A stretch of DNA of 64,000 bases from Peribacillus frigoritolerans (GTDB taxonomy: Bacteria > Bacillota > Bacilli > Bacillales > DSM-1321). The stretch spans positions 1-64,000 of the forward strand of contig NZ_JAUUTW010000016.1 in assembly GCF_030676415.1 (NCBI RefSeq), in the 5' to 3' direction. The notes under the pieces were generated by a model. It made no database searches. It was not told where the DNA came from and was given only the letters and a program-made list of their open reading frames with translations. A program made the translations under genes and the position numbers. Within the stretch, counting starts at the first letter, position 1. Every line of letters begins with the position of its first letter. Of the stretch, positions 33,397-42,050 are shown piece by piece.

Positions 33397-33660
33397 TATA
33401 AGTGAACTTTGTCTGTACACAAACTCGATAATAATAGATTTTGCCTACAGTCTTTTGAGGGAAAATTCGAACGTTGATTGGAACGTAGGGCACTCGCTTT
33501 CCGCGGGCGGTCCGGGAGCCTCCTCGACGCAAGCGCCTGCGGTGTCTCCCTTAGACGCGCTTTTCCCGCAGGAGTCTCACACCTTCCGTTCCATTCAACT
33601 TTGTATAATTTTCAGATAGAACCCCTTTTTCCGACAAACTGCGATCACTAATATAAGTGA
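33388..33660 (-). repeat. Repeat family A (copy A5, inverted) flanked by 18-bp direct repeats
   Basis: GATCACTAATATAAGTGA occurs at 33388-33405 and again, perfectly, at 33643-33660. Between them is a 237-bp insert with a family A core in reverse orientation (33473-33599) and the usual ends (TTTGCCTACAGTC on the left, CCCCTTTTTCCGACAAACTG on the right). The flank itself is a hairpin, GATCACT/AGTGATC in the right copy. This looks like an insertion with target duplication. Confidence 0.85.
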
Positions 33661-34003
33661 TCTTACTGACCATTAGCCTTATTTACAGCTATCTATGTCG
33701 CTTGCAGTTAGTCTCCCCTGCCGAATAATTGTCTAAGACTCCAACTAAATAATCCATATAAAAAGACTGTAACTTAACTGTTGCGCCTTTTATTCAAAAG
33801 GTTTTATTAAGAATCTAAGTTACGTCACAAATTTTACCTTCACACCTCCCCTGAATCCAACTTCTTAAACCTATTTTCACCTTTACGTTCGAATTTTTTG
33901 TTTTCCTCCCTCACATCTTCCAAGAAGATGACCACCACCGGCTGTCCTTTTCATTCTTTAAATAAATAAGAATAAATTTACTTGGAGTTCCCCTCCTGGT
34001 CGC
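33661..34003. other. Gene-free stretch with decayed repeat
   Basis: Contains weak matches to the B core (CTGCCGAATAATTGTCTAAGAC near 33718) and nothing else recognisable. Confidence 0.4.
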
Positions 34004-34246
34004 TTGTGTCCCTGGAATGTTAGTAATATTTTAGCGTGGTCGTTTAGGAAATTACATTTATCTTTATTTGTAAAGCTTTTACCAAGCATATTAACCGTTA
34101 TAGCTTCGTTTATTTTGTTTTATATGGGTTTTGTGAACATTAAAGGGTTTGAAGGAGCTGGATATGGAATACTGGCTTTCTTTTTACTTCCCTTTGCAAT
34201 TGTGGCTTCAATTATTGCGAGTAAAAACAAAGGTGTACAAAGCTAG
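34004..34246 (+). pseudogene. YesK-like small membrane protein, probably 5'-damaged
   Basis: The last 60 residues (LHLSLFVKLLPSILTVIASF, then GFEGAGYGILAFFLLPFAIV) form two helices with a GxGxGxxxF loop like YesK-type Bacillus membrane proteins. The first 17 residues are polar and lack a ribosome site, while another frame just upstream reads LLVACVPGMLVIF, a plausible missing first helix. A frameshift near 34045 would join them. The family call is tentative. Confidence 0.45.
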
Positions 34247-34284
34247 AATTTTGTTCAATCACTATGAAAGTATGAATATATACA

Positions 34285-34419
34285 ATGGCTAAAACGAATA
34301 AAACCAAAAAGAAAACCATTGGTGAAATGACAAATAGCCGAATGCGTTGGGCGTTTGACCCCTCCACCCGTCAAAAAAGGAAAAGGTTCTTACAACCGGA
34401 AAAAAGAGCAATTCTATAA
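34285..34419 (+). CDS. Small basic protein, frame uncertain
   Basis: ATG 34285 opens a 44-residue Lys/Arg-rich product containing RMRWAFDPSTRQ. From 34372 on, the neighbouring frame reads VKKGKGSYNRKKEQF, which better matches the RW-x-(I/F)(N/D)P-x-TRVK type of small basic Bacillus proteins, so a one-base shift at the AAAAAA run is possible. The terminator begins at the last codons. Confidence 0.4.
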   Translation: MAKTNKTKKKTIGEMTNSRMRWAFDPSTRQKRKRFLQPEKRAIL

Positions 34420-34436
34420 AGGATGCTCTTTTTTTT
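34406..34436 (+). terminator. Terminator of the small basic gene
   Basis: GAGCA-N13-TGCTC followed by eight T. Confidence 0.75.
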
Positions 34437-34540
34437 CATATTTCGCTTATTTCTTCCTGGCAACCATATCCTTTCTGAAATTCCACGGATCACTTTTGGA
34501 ACCTATAGAGCCCCCATTCAAGGGGCACAGAAAATGAAAA

Positions 34541-34578
34541 AAAGATGACCTCGTCTAATTCGGAGGTCATCTTTCTTT
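34541..34578. terminator. Bidirectional terminator before the POT transporter end
   Basis: AAAGATGACCTC and GAGGTCATCTTT form a perfect 12-bp stem; T-rich on both sides. It ends the leftward peptide transporter gene. Confidence 0.88.
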
Positions 34579-34595
34579 TACTGCTTGCTAAGTGT

Positions 34596-36086
34596 TTAGC
34601 GAATGCCTTTCATGTAACCTTGTATCCTTGGTGATAAGGCCATCAGGGCCAGTCCAAGGACTATTGAAGCAACACCGATCACTCCAAAATAAGCCATTTC
34701 GGTTTGAGGTGTGTAGAATCTTACGATTTGTGCGTTCAGTGCTTGTGCTGCTGCACTTGCCAGGAACCACAGGCTCATCGTTTGTGCCGAGAATGCGGCC
34801 GGAGCCAATTTTGTAGTTGCTGAAAGTCCAACAGGAGATAAACAAAGTTCTCCAAGTACTACAAGGAAATAGCTAAGGACAAGCCATAGCGGATTGACTA
34901 ATGCGTCCGATCCGCCGAAATAAACAGGAAGCAGGATCACCAGGAATGATAAGCCGGCGAACAGTAGACCTATTGAGAATTTTTGAGGAATGGTCGGCTG
35001 ACGCTTTCCTAGTTTAATCCATAACCAGGCGAATACTGGTGCAAGGGTAATGATGAACAAAGGGTTCAAAGATTGGAACCATGCCGGGTTTATTTCTATA
35101 CCAGCAAAATTCAATTGTGTCCGTTTGTCTGCATAGTTTGCCAATATTGTTGCACCTTGCTCTTGAATCGCCCAGAACATGACAGCTGCTATAAACAAGG
35201 GAATATAGGCAAGCAAGCGTGAACGTTCAACAGAAGTCGTTTTCGGGCTGCGATACATGAAAATGAAATAAAGGGTCGGAATAACGATCCCTAGGATACC
35301 TACAAGATTAATGAATGTTTCAATCGTTAAGATGCCTGCTGAGGCAGTGATGCCGATGATGGCAGCTATGATAAGTGCAGCTATCCCCAATTTAGTGAAT
35401 ACTTTTTTCTTTTCATTCTGTGATAATGGGTTAGCAGGAAAAGTTCCAGCCAGACCCAGGTTCTTTTTCTTTGTTGCAACAAATACGATGAGTCCAATCA
35501 ACATACCAATTGCGGCTATGCCAAACCCAAGGTGAAAGCTGTAGTTCATGACTGAACCAACAATGAGTGGTGAAAGGAATGCACCCATGTTGATACCCAT
35601 ATAGAATATACTGAAACCGGAATCCCGGCGTTCGTCATTTTCCACGTAAATTTCACCGACAATGCTGGAAACATTCGGTTTTAATAAACCAGTACCCAGA
35701 ACAATGAGTACCATGGAAACAAAGAACATGGAGAGATTGCCTGGTACAGCAAGGACAATATGCCCGAGCATGATCAAGATACCACCGTATAATACGGCTT
35801 TTGAGGTCCCGAAAATCCTATCGGCAAGCCATCCGCCAATAATACCTGACATATATACTAAAGATCCATAAATGGATACAAGGGCAAGGGCTGTGGTTTC
35901 TTCAAGACCTAGTCCCCCTTTAGAAACTTCATAATACATATAGTAAACAAGAATGGCCCTCATGCCATAATAGGAGAAACGCTCCCAGAACTCAGTAAAG
36001 AAAAGGGTGAATAGTCCTTTTGGGTTTCCAAAAAAACCTTTTTGAGGTACACTATCCACAATTTTCTGTTTATTTATCGTTGCCAT
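34596..36086 (-). CDS. Proton-dependent oligopeptide (POT/PTR2) transporter
   Basis: A 496-residue, 14-helix MFS-like peptide symporter of the DtpT kind. EFWERFSYYGMRAILVYYM (residues 32-50) contains the ExxERFxYY proton/peptide motif, GGWLADRIFGTSKAVLYGG is the loop 2-3 motif, and FSIFYMGINMGAFLSP is the second PTR2 signature. It imports di- and tripeptides. AAAGGAGGG precedes the ATG at 36086. Single gene. Confidence 0.92.
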   Translation of the reverse strand: MATINKQKIVDSVPQKGFFGNPKGLFTLFFTEFWERFSYYGMRAILVYYMYYEVSKGGLGLEETTALALVSIYGSLVYMSGIIGGWLADRIFGTSKAVLYGGILIMLGHIVLAVPGNLSMFFVSMVLIVLGTGLLKPNVSSIVGEIYVENDERRDSGFSIFYMGINMGAFLSPLIVGSVMNYSFHLGFGIAAIGMLIGLIVFVATKKKNLGLAGTFPANPLSQNEKKKVFTKLGIAALIIAAIIGITASAGILTIETFINLVGILGIVIPTLYFIFMYRSPKTTSVERSRLLAYIPLFIAAVMFWAIQEQGATILANYADKRTQLNFAGIEINPAWFQSLNPLFIITLAPVFAWLWIKLGKRQPTIPQKFSIGLLFAGLSFLVILLPVYFGGSDALVNPLWLVLSYFLVVLGELCLSPVGLSATTKLAPAAFSAQTMSLWFLASAAAQALNAQIVRFYTPQTEMAYFGVIGVASIVLGLALMALSPRIQGYMKGIR

Positions 36087-36422
36087 ACCTAGCCCTCCTT
36101 TTATTATTGTATAATAACTTTTATTTTCTTTGATGTAAATAAATATTTATTATATTTAAATAATTGATTTCAAAGTAAACAGAAGTGGCTTTCCACCATA
36201 CAAGCAAAAGTTCGCATTCCCCAGTAAAAAACATTCTATATAGTCTAATAGGGAGCGTTCATCAATGATATATTGCCCTAACTTCACCAATGGTATTACG
36301 TTTCATATCACTTTGGTTGCCATGCACATATTAATGAGAATCGGAAATGGCGAATTTTGCAAAACCCCACCACAACCGTTATATTCACCAAATAATAGAT
36401 ATAAAAACGAGGAGGCACCATA
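36087..36422. other. Intergenic region between divergent genes
   Basis: AT-rich; holds the promoters of the leftward peptide transporter and the rightward small gene. No further gene is visible; short frames on the minus strand near 36303-36553 lack ribosome sites. Confidence 0.5.
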
Positions 36423-36647
36423 ATGTTCGGGATCATAACCGTCGTGATGATTTTTTCCATCCCTATACTCGGAATACTGACAACCCATTTCGAAAAACAG
36501 TCAAAAACCAAACACAATATGCTACAAGTTGAATTGGAACTTGAAAAACTCAAACATGAAAACTTCCTTATGGAGACGGAAAAAATGAGGCTGGAACTGG
36601 ATCAGATGAAATTAGAACAAAAAAGAGACGAGCCAAGGTTACTGTAA
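36423..36647 (+). CDS. Small membrane-anchored coiled-coil protein
   Basis: A 74-residue protein with one N-terminal helix (MFGIITVVMIFSIPILGIL) and a charged coiled-coil (LQVELELEKLKHENFLMETE onward). GAGGAGGC precedes the ATG. It resembles short PspC/LiaF-neighbour-type Bacillus envelope proteins only in layout; no family name. It lies just before the sigV-rsiV locus, convergent with rsiV. Confidence 0.6.
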   Translation: MFGIITVVMIFSIPILGILTTHFEKQSKTKHNMLQVELELEKLKHENFLMETEKMRLELDQMKLEQKRDEPRLL

Positions 36648-36673
36648 TCAAGTAACGTCGGTTCGTCTTTTTA
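36628..36673 (+). terminator. Terminator overlapping the stop of the coiled-coil gene
   Basis: 17-base arms GACGAGCCAAGGTTACT and AGTAACGTCGGTTCGTC (two mismatches) with T5. The coding end and stop lie in the left arm and loop. Confidence 0.8.
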
Positions 36674-36734
36674 ATGGGTATTGTGGCGTTTTAAAAACCT
36701 CCCGCCCCTCATAAGAATGACAAATAGGGTCGTT

Positions 36735-37604
36735 TTAATGGATATATTGATCGCCCACAAGAAGGTCTGACAGCACCTTTGTCGGGATGATGAACTCGAC
36801 GGCCCCCATATATCCAGGCGCAGCTTCATAGCTGTTAAAGGCGATGACTAGCTTGCCATCTTCGTTTATATAAAAGTTATGGTTTTCATCGATGCCTTTA
36901 AATGCAGTTAGATCATCATCTTCGACCCAATATATCTTTTCCGGATCTTCAGCCATCTGCCGCTTCATCTGTTCCTTGATGTTCTCGCTGATCACCTGAA
37001 GATAACGATCATCTTTAAATAAGCTATTTAGCGTTAATAGCCCTTCGTTTTTCTTGTCGACTGTATCGAATTGACTTTCTGTAGAACTGGAAGCCTGAAT
37101 CGTATCCGTATAACGCTGTACGGATAATATCGTTTCATTATCCGTCAATATCACATATCCGCTTTCCACCGAGATATTGCCCTTTTCGCCTTCCTTCAGT
37201 TTTGACATGGAGTCCGTGAATTCCTTATAAAGCTGCTTGCTTTCCGATAAGTATTTATCATTCAAGCTATCTTCGAGCTGTTTATTCTCCAGACCGGATA
37301 TAGCAGGTGTTTTGATTACTGCCGAGGAATCATTCGCTTCTTCGTTCCATTCTACGAAGGTAATCACTTTGATGACCTTATCGACTATCGGAATATCACT
37401 CATGGCTTTTGCCGCTGCCGGACTGATGTTTACGGAAGCTGTTACAATCAGAAGCGCCGCAGCCGCTGAAACGAGGATATTCCTGCCAACCCTTGGCTTC
37501 TTCCTGGGCTTTTCATTCAAGGCTGCTTGAACGACATCATTCAATTCCTTTGGTATCGGTGTTTTAAGATATTCTTCCCGCAGATCTTTTAATTTTTTTT
37601 CCAT
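36735..37604 (-). CDS. rsiV: Anti-sigma factor RsiV-like (DUF4179/DUF3298-type)
   Basis: A 289-residue single-pass membrane protein. Cytosolic residues 1-40 should bind the sigma factor; a membrane helix lies at about 44-62 with an AxA signal-peptidase-like site (SPAAAKA). The outside domain is of RsiV/DUF3298 type (EGLLTLNSLFKDD, GKLVIAFNSYEAAPGYMG, FIIPTKVLSDLL). In B. subtilis RsiV binds lysozyme and is then cleaved, freeing SigV. It overlaps the sigma gene by 16 bases and starts after GGGAGGAAACG. Confidence 0.85.
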   Translation of the reverse strand: MEKKLKDLREEYLKTPIPKELNDVVQAALNEKPRKKPRVGRNILVSAAAALLIVTASVNISPAAAKAMSDIPIVDKVIKVITFVEWNEEANDSSAVIKTPAISGLENKQLEDSLNDKYLSESKQLYKEFTDSMSKLKEGEKGNISVESGYVILTDNETILSVQRYTDTIQASSSTESQFDTVDKKNEGLLTLNSLFKDDRYLQVISENIKEQMKRQMAEDPEKIYWVEDDDLTAFKGIDENHNFYINEDGKLVIAFNSYEAAPGYMGAVEFIIPTKVLSDLLVGDQYIH

Positions 37605-38104
37605 TTTTTCGTTTCCTCCCGTTCAGTCATGTTGATCCGCAATAGTTTCAGCGCTTTATATAATCTCGTTTTAATCGTGCTTACGTTCTCTTCCAGCACT
37701 TCCGCTATCTCTTCCAACTTCAGGTCCTCAAAGAAACGGAGAACGACTACCGTTTTGTACTTGACCGAAAGTCCTTCCAGGGACTTTTGCAAATCCAGGT
37801 CAGGATAGGGATCTTCCTCACCGCTGCGTAAGTATTCTATTGTTTCGTCATCGGCGACGGTCAGTTTCTTTTTCTTCCGCAAAACATCCAGTGCCGTTCG
37901 GACGATGATCTTATATAACCAACTATCTATAGAAGCAGCGTCTTTGATTTTGCTGCTGGAGGCTAGCGCTTTCCTGATCGATTCCTGCACGATATCAAGG
38001 GCATCCTCTTGATTTTTGACATAGTAAAAAGCAAGTCTGTACAAATTATCTTGCCGTTTGGTTATCCGGGCCTCGATTAATTGATTCATATCTAGATTTT
38101 TCAT
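37589..38104 (-). CDS. sigV: ECF sigma factor, SigV-like
   Basis: A 171-residue ECF factor. Region 2 is LYRLAFYYVKNQEDALDIVQESIRKA (residues 22-47) with SWLYKIIVRTALDVLRKKK. Region 4 is LSVKYKTVVVLRFFEDLKLEEIAEVLEENVSTIKTRLYKALK. It is translationally overlapped with its anti-sigma gene. Its promoter region carries a match to the same ECF promoter pattern found before the divergent deacetylase gene, indicating autoregulation. Confidence 0.87.
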   Translation of the reverse strand: MKNLDMNQLIEARITKRQDNLYRLAFYYVKNQEDALDIVQESIRKALASSSKIKDAASIDSWLYKIIVRTALDVLRKKKKLTVADDETIEYLRSGEEDPYPDLDLQKSLEGLSVKYKTVVVLRFFEDLKLEEIAEVLEENVSTIKTRLYKALKLLRINMTEREETKKWKKN

Positions 38105-38154
38105 TGCATGATAGAGCTCCTTACATTTAAATTACATATCCTAGGTACATAGAA

Positions 38155-38182
38155 TAGACGTTAATGCAGCCATAAAAGTTTG
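38155..38182 (-). promoter_or_regulatory. ECF (SigV-type) promoter of sigV-rsiV
   Basis: Minus strand CAAACTTT (38182-38175), 14 bp, CGTCTA (38160-38155). Same boxes and spacing as the promoter facing the deacetylase gene. Confidence 0.75.
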
Positions 38183-38228
38183 AAAATGAACGAGGAAATA
38201 TATAAATATAAAAAAATGAAAATTTTTA

Positions 38229-38256
38229 CAAACTTTCAAGACTTTTGGCGCGTCTA
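38229..38256 (+). promoter_or_regulatory. ECF (SigV-type) promoter of the deacetylase gene
   Basis: CAAACTTT (38229-38236), 14 bp, CGTCTA (38251-38256), 34 bp before the start codon. Confidence 0.75.
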
Positions 38257-38289
38257 TATAGTAGAATGATTATCGAGGTGGAGTGCATC

Positions 38290-39696
38290 ATGAGAAAATT
38301 AAATTATAAAAAAGTAATTATTTTTCTATTTTGTCTAACAGCTGCTGTGGGAACATTGGGGTTAGCCATCAAAAGCCTTGCTTTTGATAAGAAAAGAACC
38401 GTTTCGGCCTATACAACCGATAAAAATTACCCTGAAGCCGACATACAAACGTATGTGAAAGATAATACGAAAGGCGGATATTCAGCCAGCAGGCCCGTTC
38501 TGCATTTGGAAAATATCGACAAGCAGCTAGAAGCCTACATAAAGAAAGAAATTAAACATTATGAAAAGAAATGGAAAGCATCCGACGGAAAAGCTTCCGA
38601 GCTTAACCTCACCTATACGATCCTCCATTTCAGCAAACAGACGATTACGATTTCCTTCGATAAATATGAGCAAGTGGAAGGAAAGAAGCAGTCTGGATCC
38701 CAGATCTTCACTTATGATATTCCATCTCAGCAAAAGCTCTCTATAGAAGACATCTTTGCCACGGATACTGATTATTTATCCGTTTTATCCGATATTGTTT
38801 TTGAAGAGTTGACGGAGAAGGAAGAAGAAGGCATTTCAAACAGTCTCATTAAAAAGGAAAACAAACTGAAGGCAGCCAGCTTCAATTCTTTTTCAGTCTT
38901 GAAAAATACGCTTGTATTCTACGTTAAGACTGATGATTCAACTAAGACCCATACAATAGCCATCAATAAGGAACTCTTTAAAGATAGTTTGCTAGATTCA
39001 TATCAAAGTGAAGATTTGAATGAGGATCTTGTAAAGGAATGGCAGCCGAAACATATCGTCGCCAAACTGCCCGTGCAAAATGAATGGATCGACCCTTCCA
39101 AAAAGGTCATTGCCTTGACGTTCGATGACGGTCCACATCCAAGTCATACCATGTCCATTCTTGAAGACCTGAACAAGTATGATGGACACGCGACATTTTT
39201 CGTGCTTGGAAGCCGCGTTCAGCACTATCCAGAAGTTCTGCAAAAGATGCTACAGCAAGGAAATGAGATCGGCAACCATTCATGGGATCATCCGCAGCTG
39301 ACGCGCTTAAGCAAGAACAAAATCGAAGATCAAATCAAAAAAACCCAGGACGCTGTAGAAAAAGCTACAGGTGCTGAGCCAACTCTCGTCCGTCCCCCAT
39401 ATGGAGCGATTAACAATAATGTGCGTGAATACATGGAGGATAAGAAAGTCACGCTTTGGGATGTCGATCCCGAGGATTGGAAAGAACGCAATGAAAAGAA
39501 AATCGTAAACAAAGTGATGAGCAAAGCCAAAGATGGCAGAATCATATTAATGCATGATATCTATCAAACTAGCGCCCAGGCTGCAGGAAAAATCATCAAA
39601 CAACTGCATGACCAAGATTATCAACTGGTCACCATTTCGGAATTGGAGAAGGTAAAGAAAGACCGTGAACTTTCCGGAATCACCATAAATGAATAA
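38290..39696 (+). CDS. Peptidoglycan deacetylase, PdaC-like (DUF3298 plus NodB)
   Basis: A 468-residue exported protein. Membrane anchor residues are about 8-27; a DUF3298/DUF4163-like domain (about 40-245) is related to the RsiV sensor domain. A NodB deacetylase follows: ALTFDDGPHPSHT (about 277), IGNHSWDHPQLTRLS (metal His pair), RPPYGAINNN, DVDPEDW and a final ILMHDIY. In B. subtilis PdaC deacetylates peptidoglycan and gives lysozyme resistance. ATG 38290 fits GGTGGAG upstream. It faces sigV and carries the SigV-type promoter. Confidence 0.88.
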   Translation: MRKLNYKKVIIFLFCLTAAVGTLGLAIKSLAFDKKRTVSAYTTDKNYPEADIQTYVKDNTKGGYSASRPVLHLENIDKQLEAYIKKEIKHYEKKWKASDGKASELNLTYTILHFSKQTITISFDKYEQVEGKKQSGSQIFTYDIPSQQKLSIEDIFATDTDYLSVLSDIVFEELTEKEEEGISNSLIKKENKLKAASFNSFSVLKNTLVFYVKTDDSTKTHTIAINKELFKDSLLDSYQSEDLNEDLVKEWQPKHIVAKLPVQNEWIDPSKKVIALTFDDGPHPSHTMSILEDLNKYDGHATFFVLGSRVQHYPEVLQKMLQQGNEIGNHSWDHPQLTRLSKNKIEDQIKKTQDAVEKATGAEPTLVRPPYGAINNNVREYMEDKKVTLWDVDPEDWKERNEKKIVNKVMSKAKDGRIILMHDIYQTSAQAAGKIIKQLHDQDYQLVTISELEKVKKDRELSGITINE

Positions 39697-39707
39697 TCAA
39701 AGGTAAA

Positions 39708-39740
39708 AGCCTGTTTCGTGATTCGGAACAGGCTCTTTGC
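39708..39740 (+). terminator. Deacetylase terminator
   Basis: AGCCTGTT-N11-AACAGGCT followed by CTTTGC. Confidence 0.7.
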
Positions 39741-39755
39741 ATTCAAATAAAATAA

Positions 39756-39796
39756 GCAGGCCTTTGATCATATAGCAAAGGTCTGCTCGTTTTTTT
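39756..39796. terminator. Terminator of yeeI
   Basis: GCAGGCCTTTG and CAAAGGTCTGC pair; T8 on the plus side and TTATTTTATTT on the minus side. Confidence 0.82.
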
Positions 39797-40516
39797 TCAT
39801 TCACCAAGATCTACATTATGATAAACTTGTTGAACATCTTCCAAATCTTCCAATGCATCAATCATTTTCTCGAAATGTGCTTGTGCATCTTCTGGTAGGG
39901 TTAGGTCATTTTGTGCAAGCATCGTCAGCTCTGCCACAGTAAAATCGCTGATTCCTGCATCCTTGAATGCTTGTTGTACAGCATGGAATTGTTCAGGTTC
40001 AGCATAAACGATGACACTTTCTTCTTCTTCAATGATGTCACGTACATCAACATCCGCTTCCATTAAAAGTTCAAGAACATCATCAGCCGTTTTACCTTCA
40101 ATCCCGATTACAGCCGTTGCATCGAACATATAAGCAACAGATCCGCTGACACCCATATTCCCGCCATTTTTCCCAAATGCGGCACGTACATCAGATGCCG
40201 TCCGGTTCACGTTGTTTGTCAATGCATCCACGATGACCATTGAACCATTTGGACCGAATCCTTCATAACGAAGTTCGTCATAGTTTTCTTCCGAACCGCC
40301 TTTGGCTTTTTCAATCGCACGGTCAATGATCGCTCTTGGAACATTGTACGTTTTCGCACGCTCAAGTACGACCCTTAATGCCTGATTGGATTCTGGATCT
40401 GGTTCACCTTGTTTTGCCACTACATATATTTCCCGTCCGAACTTAGCATAAATCCGACTAGTATTAGCATCTTTTGACGCTTTTTTTTCTTTAATGTTAT
40501 TCCACTTACGACCCAT
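39797..40516 (-). CDS. yeeI: YebC/TACO1-family protein YeeI
   Basis: A 239-residue protein of the YebC/PmpR (TACO1) family. It begins [20 protein letters not shown] and has the ARIAKYGREI-like [31 protein letters not shown] and a C-terminal [13 protein letters not shown]. This is the YeeI branch (MGRKWNN start). The family was long called transcription regulators; recent work ties it to translation through proline-rich stalls. Confidence 0.93.
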   Translation of the reverse strand: MGRKWNNIKEKKASKDANTSRIYAKFGREIYVVAKQGEPDPESNQALRVVLERAKTYNVPRAIIDRAIEKAKGGSEENYDELRYEGFGPNGSMVIVDALTNNVNRTASDVRAAFGKNGGNMGVSGSVAYMFDATAVIGIEGKTADDVLELLMEADVDVRDIIEEEESVIVYAEPEQFHAVQQAFKDAGISDFTVAELTMLAQNDLTLPEDAQAHFEKMIDALEDLEDVQQVYHNVDLGE

Positions 40517-40777
40517 TATATTCCACTCTCTTTCATCATTGATATATACGAATAGATTTTTTAAGATACGGCCCTATTAGAAAACCCACCAGGGGAATTC
40601 CGTTGAAGATAGGCTATACGTTTACTAGATTATATTATACATCAATTGTATAATTTTGAAAAAGTCCTGCACATCCCTCACTGGCATTTATCGGAGCTTG
40701 GCGCAATTTTTTATGAAATACTATGGAAAAGATCAGTAGTGGTATAGTATGAAGTGAGCGGAAAGGAGAGATGATCC

Positions 40778-41503
40778 ATGAAGGACAACCAAATCATCAT
40801 CGGGATACCCGGTAAATGGAAGGACCGGACAGAATTGATTCAATCGGTCGCTTCTCGAAGCGAAGGGTATCTGTTAGCCGGGAATGTTTTTCATAACAAG
40901 GATAAGAACATTACTTTTCAGGCGGAGATCCATGATTATGAACCCACTTTAAAAGAGAGCTTTTCTTACGCCAGTAAAGACGCCTTTTCAGAGAGTGAAT
41001 TAGAGGAAATCAATGACCATACCTTTACCGTTTATATAATAGCCGATGTATCCGATACCGGAACTGTTATCGATTTGATCGATGCCGGGGCAGCGATCCT
41101 CCGGGCAGGCGGAATGGCAGTGAAAATAGAAACGGCTGGAATTGCCCATCCAAAGGAAGATTGGCAGCAACTTCATCATAGCTCGGATATTCTCTCGGTA
41201 TATGCCCATTTTGTCACGATCATCGGAGAGGAAGATTATTATTGTTCATTCGGAATGAAAGCTTTTGGTCTTCCCGATGCGGTGACACTTAACACAATGA
41301 GTCCGAAAGAGGCGGCTGCTCTGCTTAACACATTTAATTATTACCATTTAGGTGAACGGCCTCTCTTTAAGAATGGCGAAACCTTTAGCATTCAACAAGA
41401 TGCACCCGACTTTATATTGACTGGCCTTCAGGACTTTAGATATGAAGAAGACCATCCCTTCTACAACCCGTTTGGATTATGGAATTTAGGGACAAGTAAA
41501 TAG
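40778..41503 (+). CDS. DUF4261-domain protein
   Basis: A 241-residue soluble protein. The middle (VIDLIDAGAAILRAGGMAVKIETAGIAH) and the end (FYNPFGLWNLG) fit DUF4261, a domain of unknown function often near immunity-like genes. GGAAAGGAG precedes ATG 40778. Its terminator region is occupied by repeat insertions. Confidence 0.75.
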   Translation: MKDNQIIIGIPGKWKDRTELIQSVASRSEGYLLAGNVFHNKDKNITFQAEIHDYEPTLKESFSYASKDAFSESELEEINDHTFTVYIIADVSDTGTVIDLIDAGAAILRAGGMAVKIETAGIAHPKEDWQQLHHSSDILSVYAHFVTIIGEEDYYCSFGMKAFGLPDAVTLNTMSPKEAAALLNTFNYYHLGERPLFKNGETFSIQQDAPDFILTGLQDFRYEEDHPFYNPFGLWNLGTSK

Positions 41504-41504
41504 A

Positions 41505-42035
41505 GGAGCAATTCGCTCCCCCAGACTGTAGACAAATTCGAATAAATCGAGTTTGCCTGCAGTTTTTTTATTAAAAACGTTCCAGTTGTTTCAGAAATCC
41601 GCTCCCTTTCCGCCGACTGTCTGCCAAGCCTCATCAACGCAAGCGCCTGTGGGTTCTCGGCTATCCAGTTATTCCGCAGGAGTGTCGCAAATTTCTTCAA
41701 TTTAGTTAGAGGTTTATAAAACAGTAAAAAACCCAAAGTGTAACCTTGTCTTAATCATGGTTCGGGGTGAGACCAGACTACAGTTTTTTCTTAAAAAAAC
41801 AATCCAGTTGATTGAAACGGAAGGTACGAGACTCCTGTGGGAAAAGCGCGTCCAAGGGAGACCCACAGGCGCAAAGAGCGCCGAGGGGGCTCCCGGACCG
41901 CCCGCGGAAAGCGAGTGCCTGAAGTGGAAATCAACGTTCAAAAACCATAATGTATAACCTTGTCTTAATCATGGTTCGGGATGAGACCATCCCTCCTCTC
42001 CTTTTGCCGACAAACTGAGTGGAGTAATTCGCTCC
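41505..42035. repeat. Compound repeat insertion (B5 plus A6) between duplicated hairpins
   Basis: GGAGCAATTCGCTCC (41505-41519) and GGAGTAATTCGCTCC (42021-42035) flank a 501-bp insert. The insert starts CCAGACTGTAGACAAATTCG and carries a B core (41582-41702). It continues with CCTTGTCTTAATCATGGTTC, an A core (41804-41932) and the same CTTGTCTTAATCATGGTTC again, and ends TTTTGCCGACAAACTGA. The A and B cores are inverted relative to each other. The right hairpin plus TTTTT is the active terminator. Confidence 0.88.
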
Positions 42036-42050
42036 TCCATTTTTATTTTT

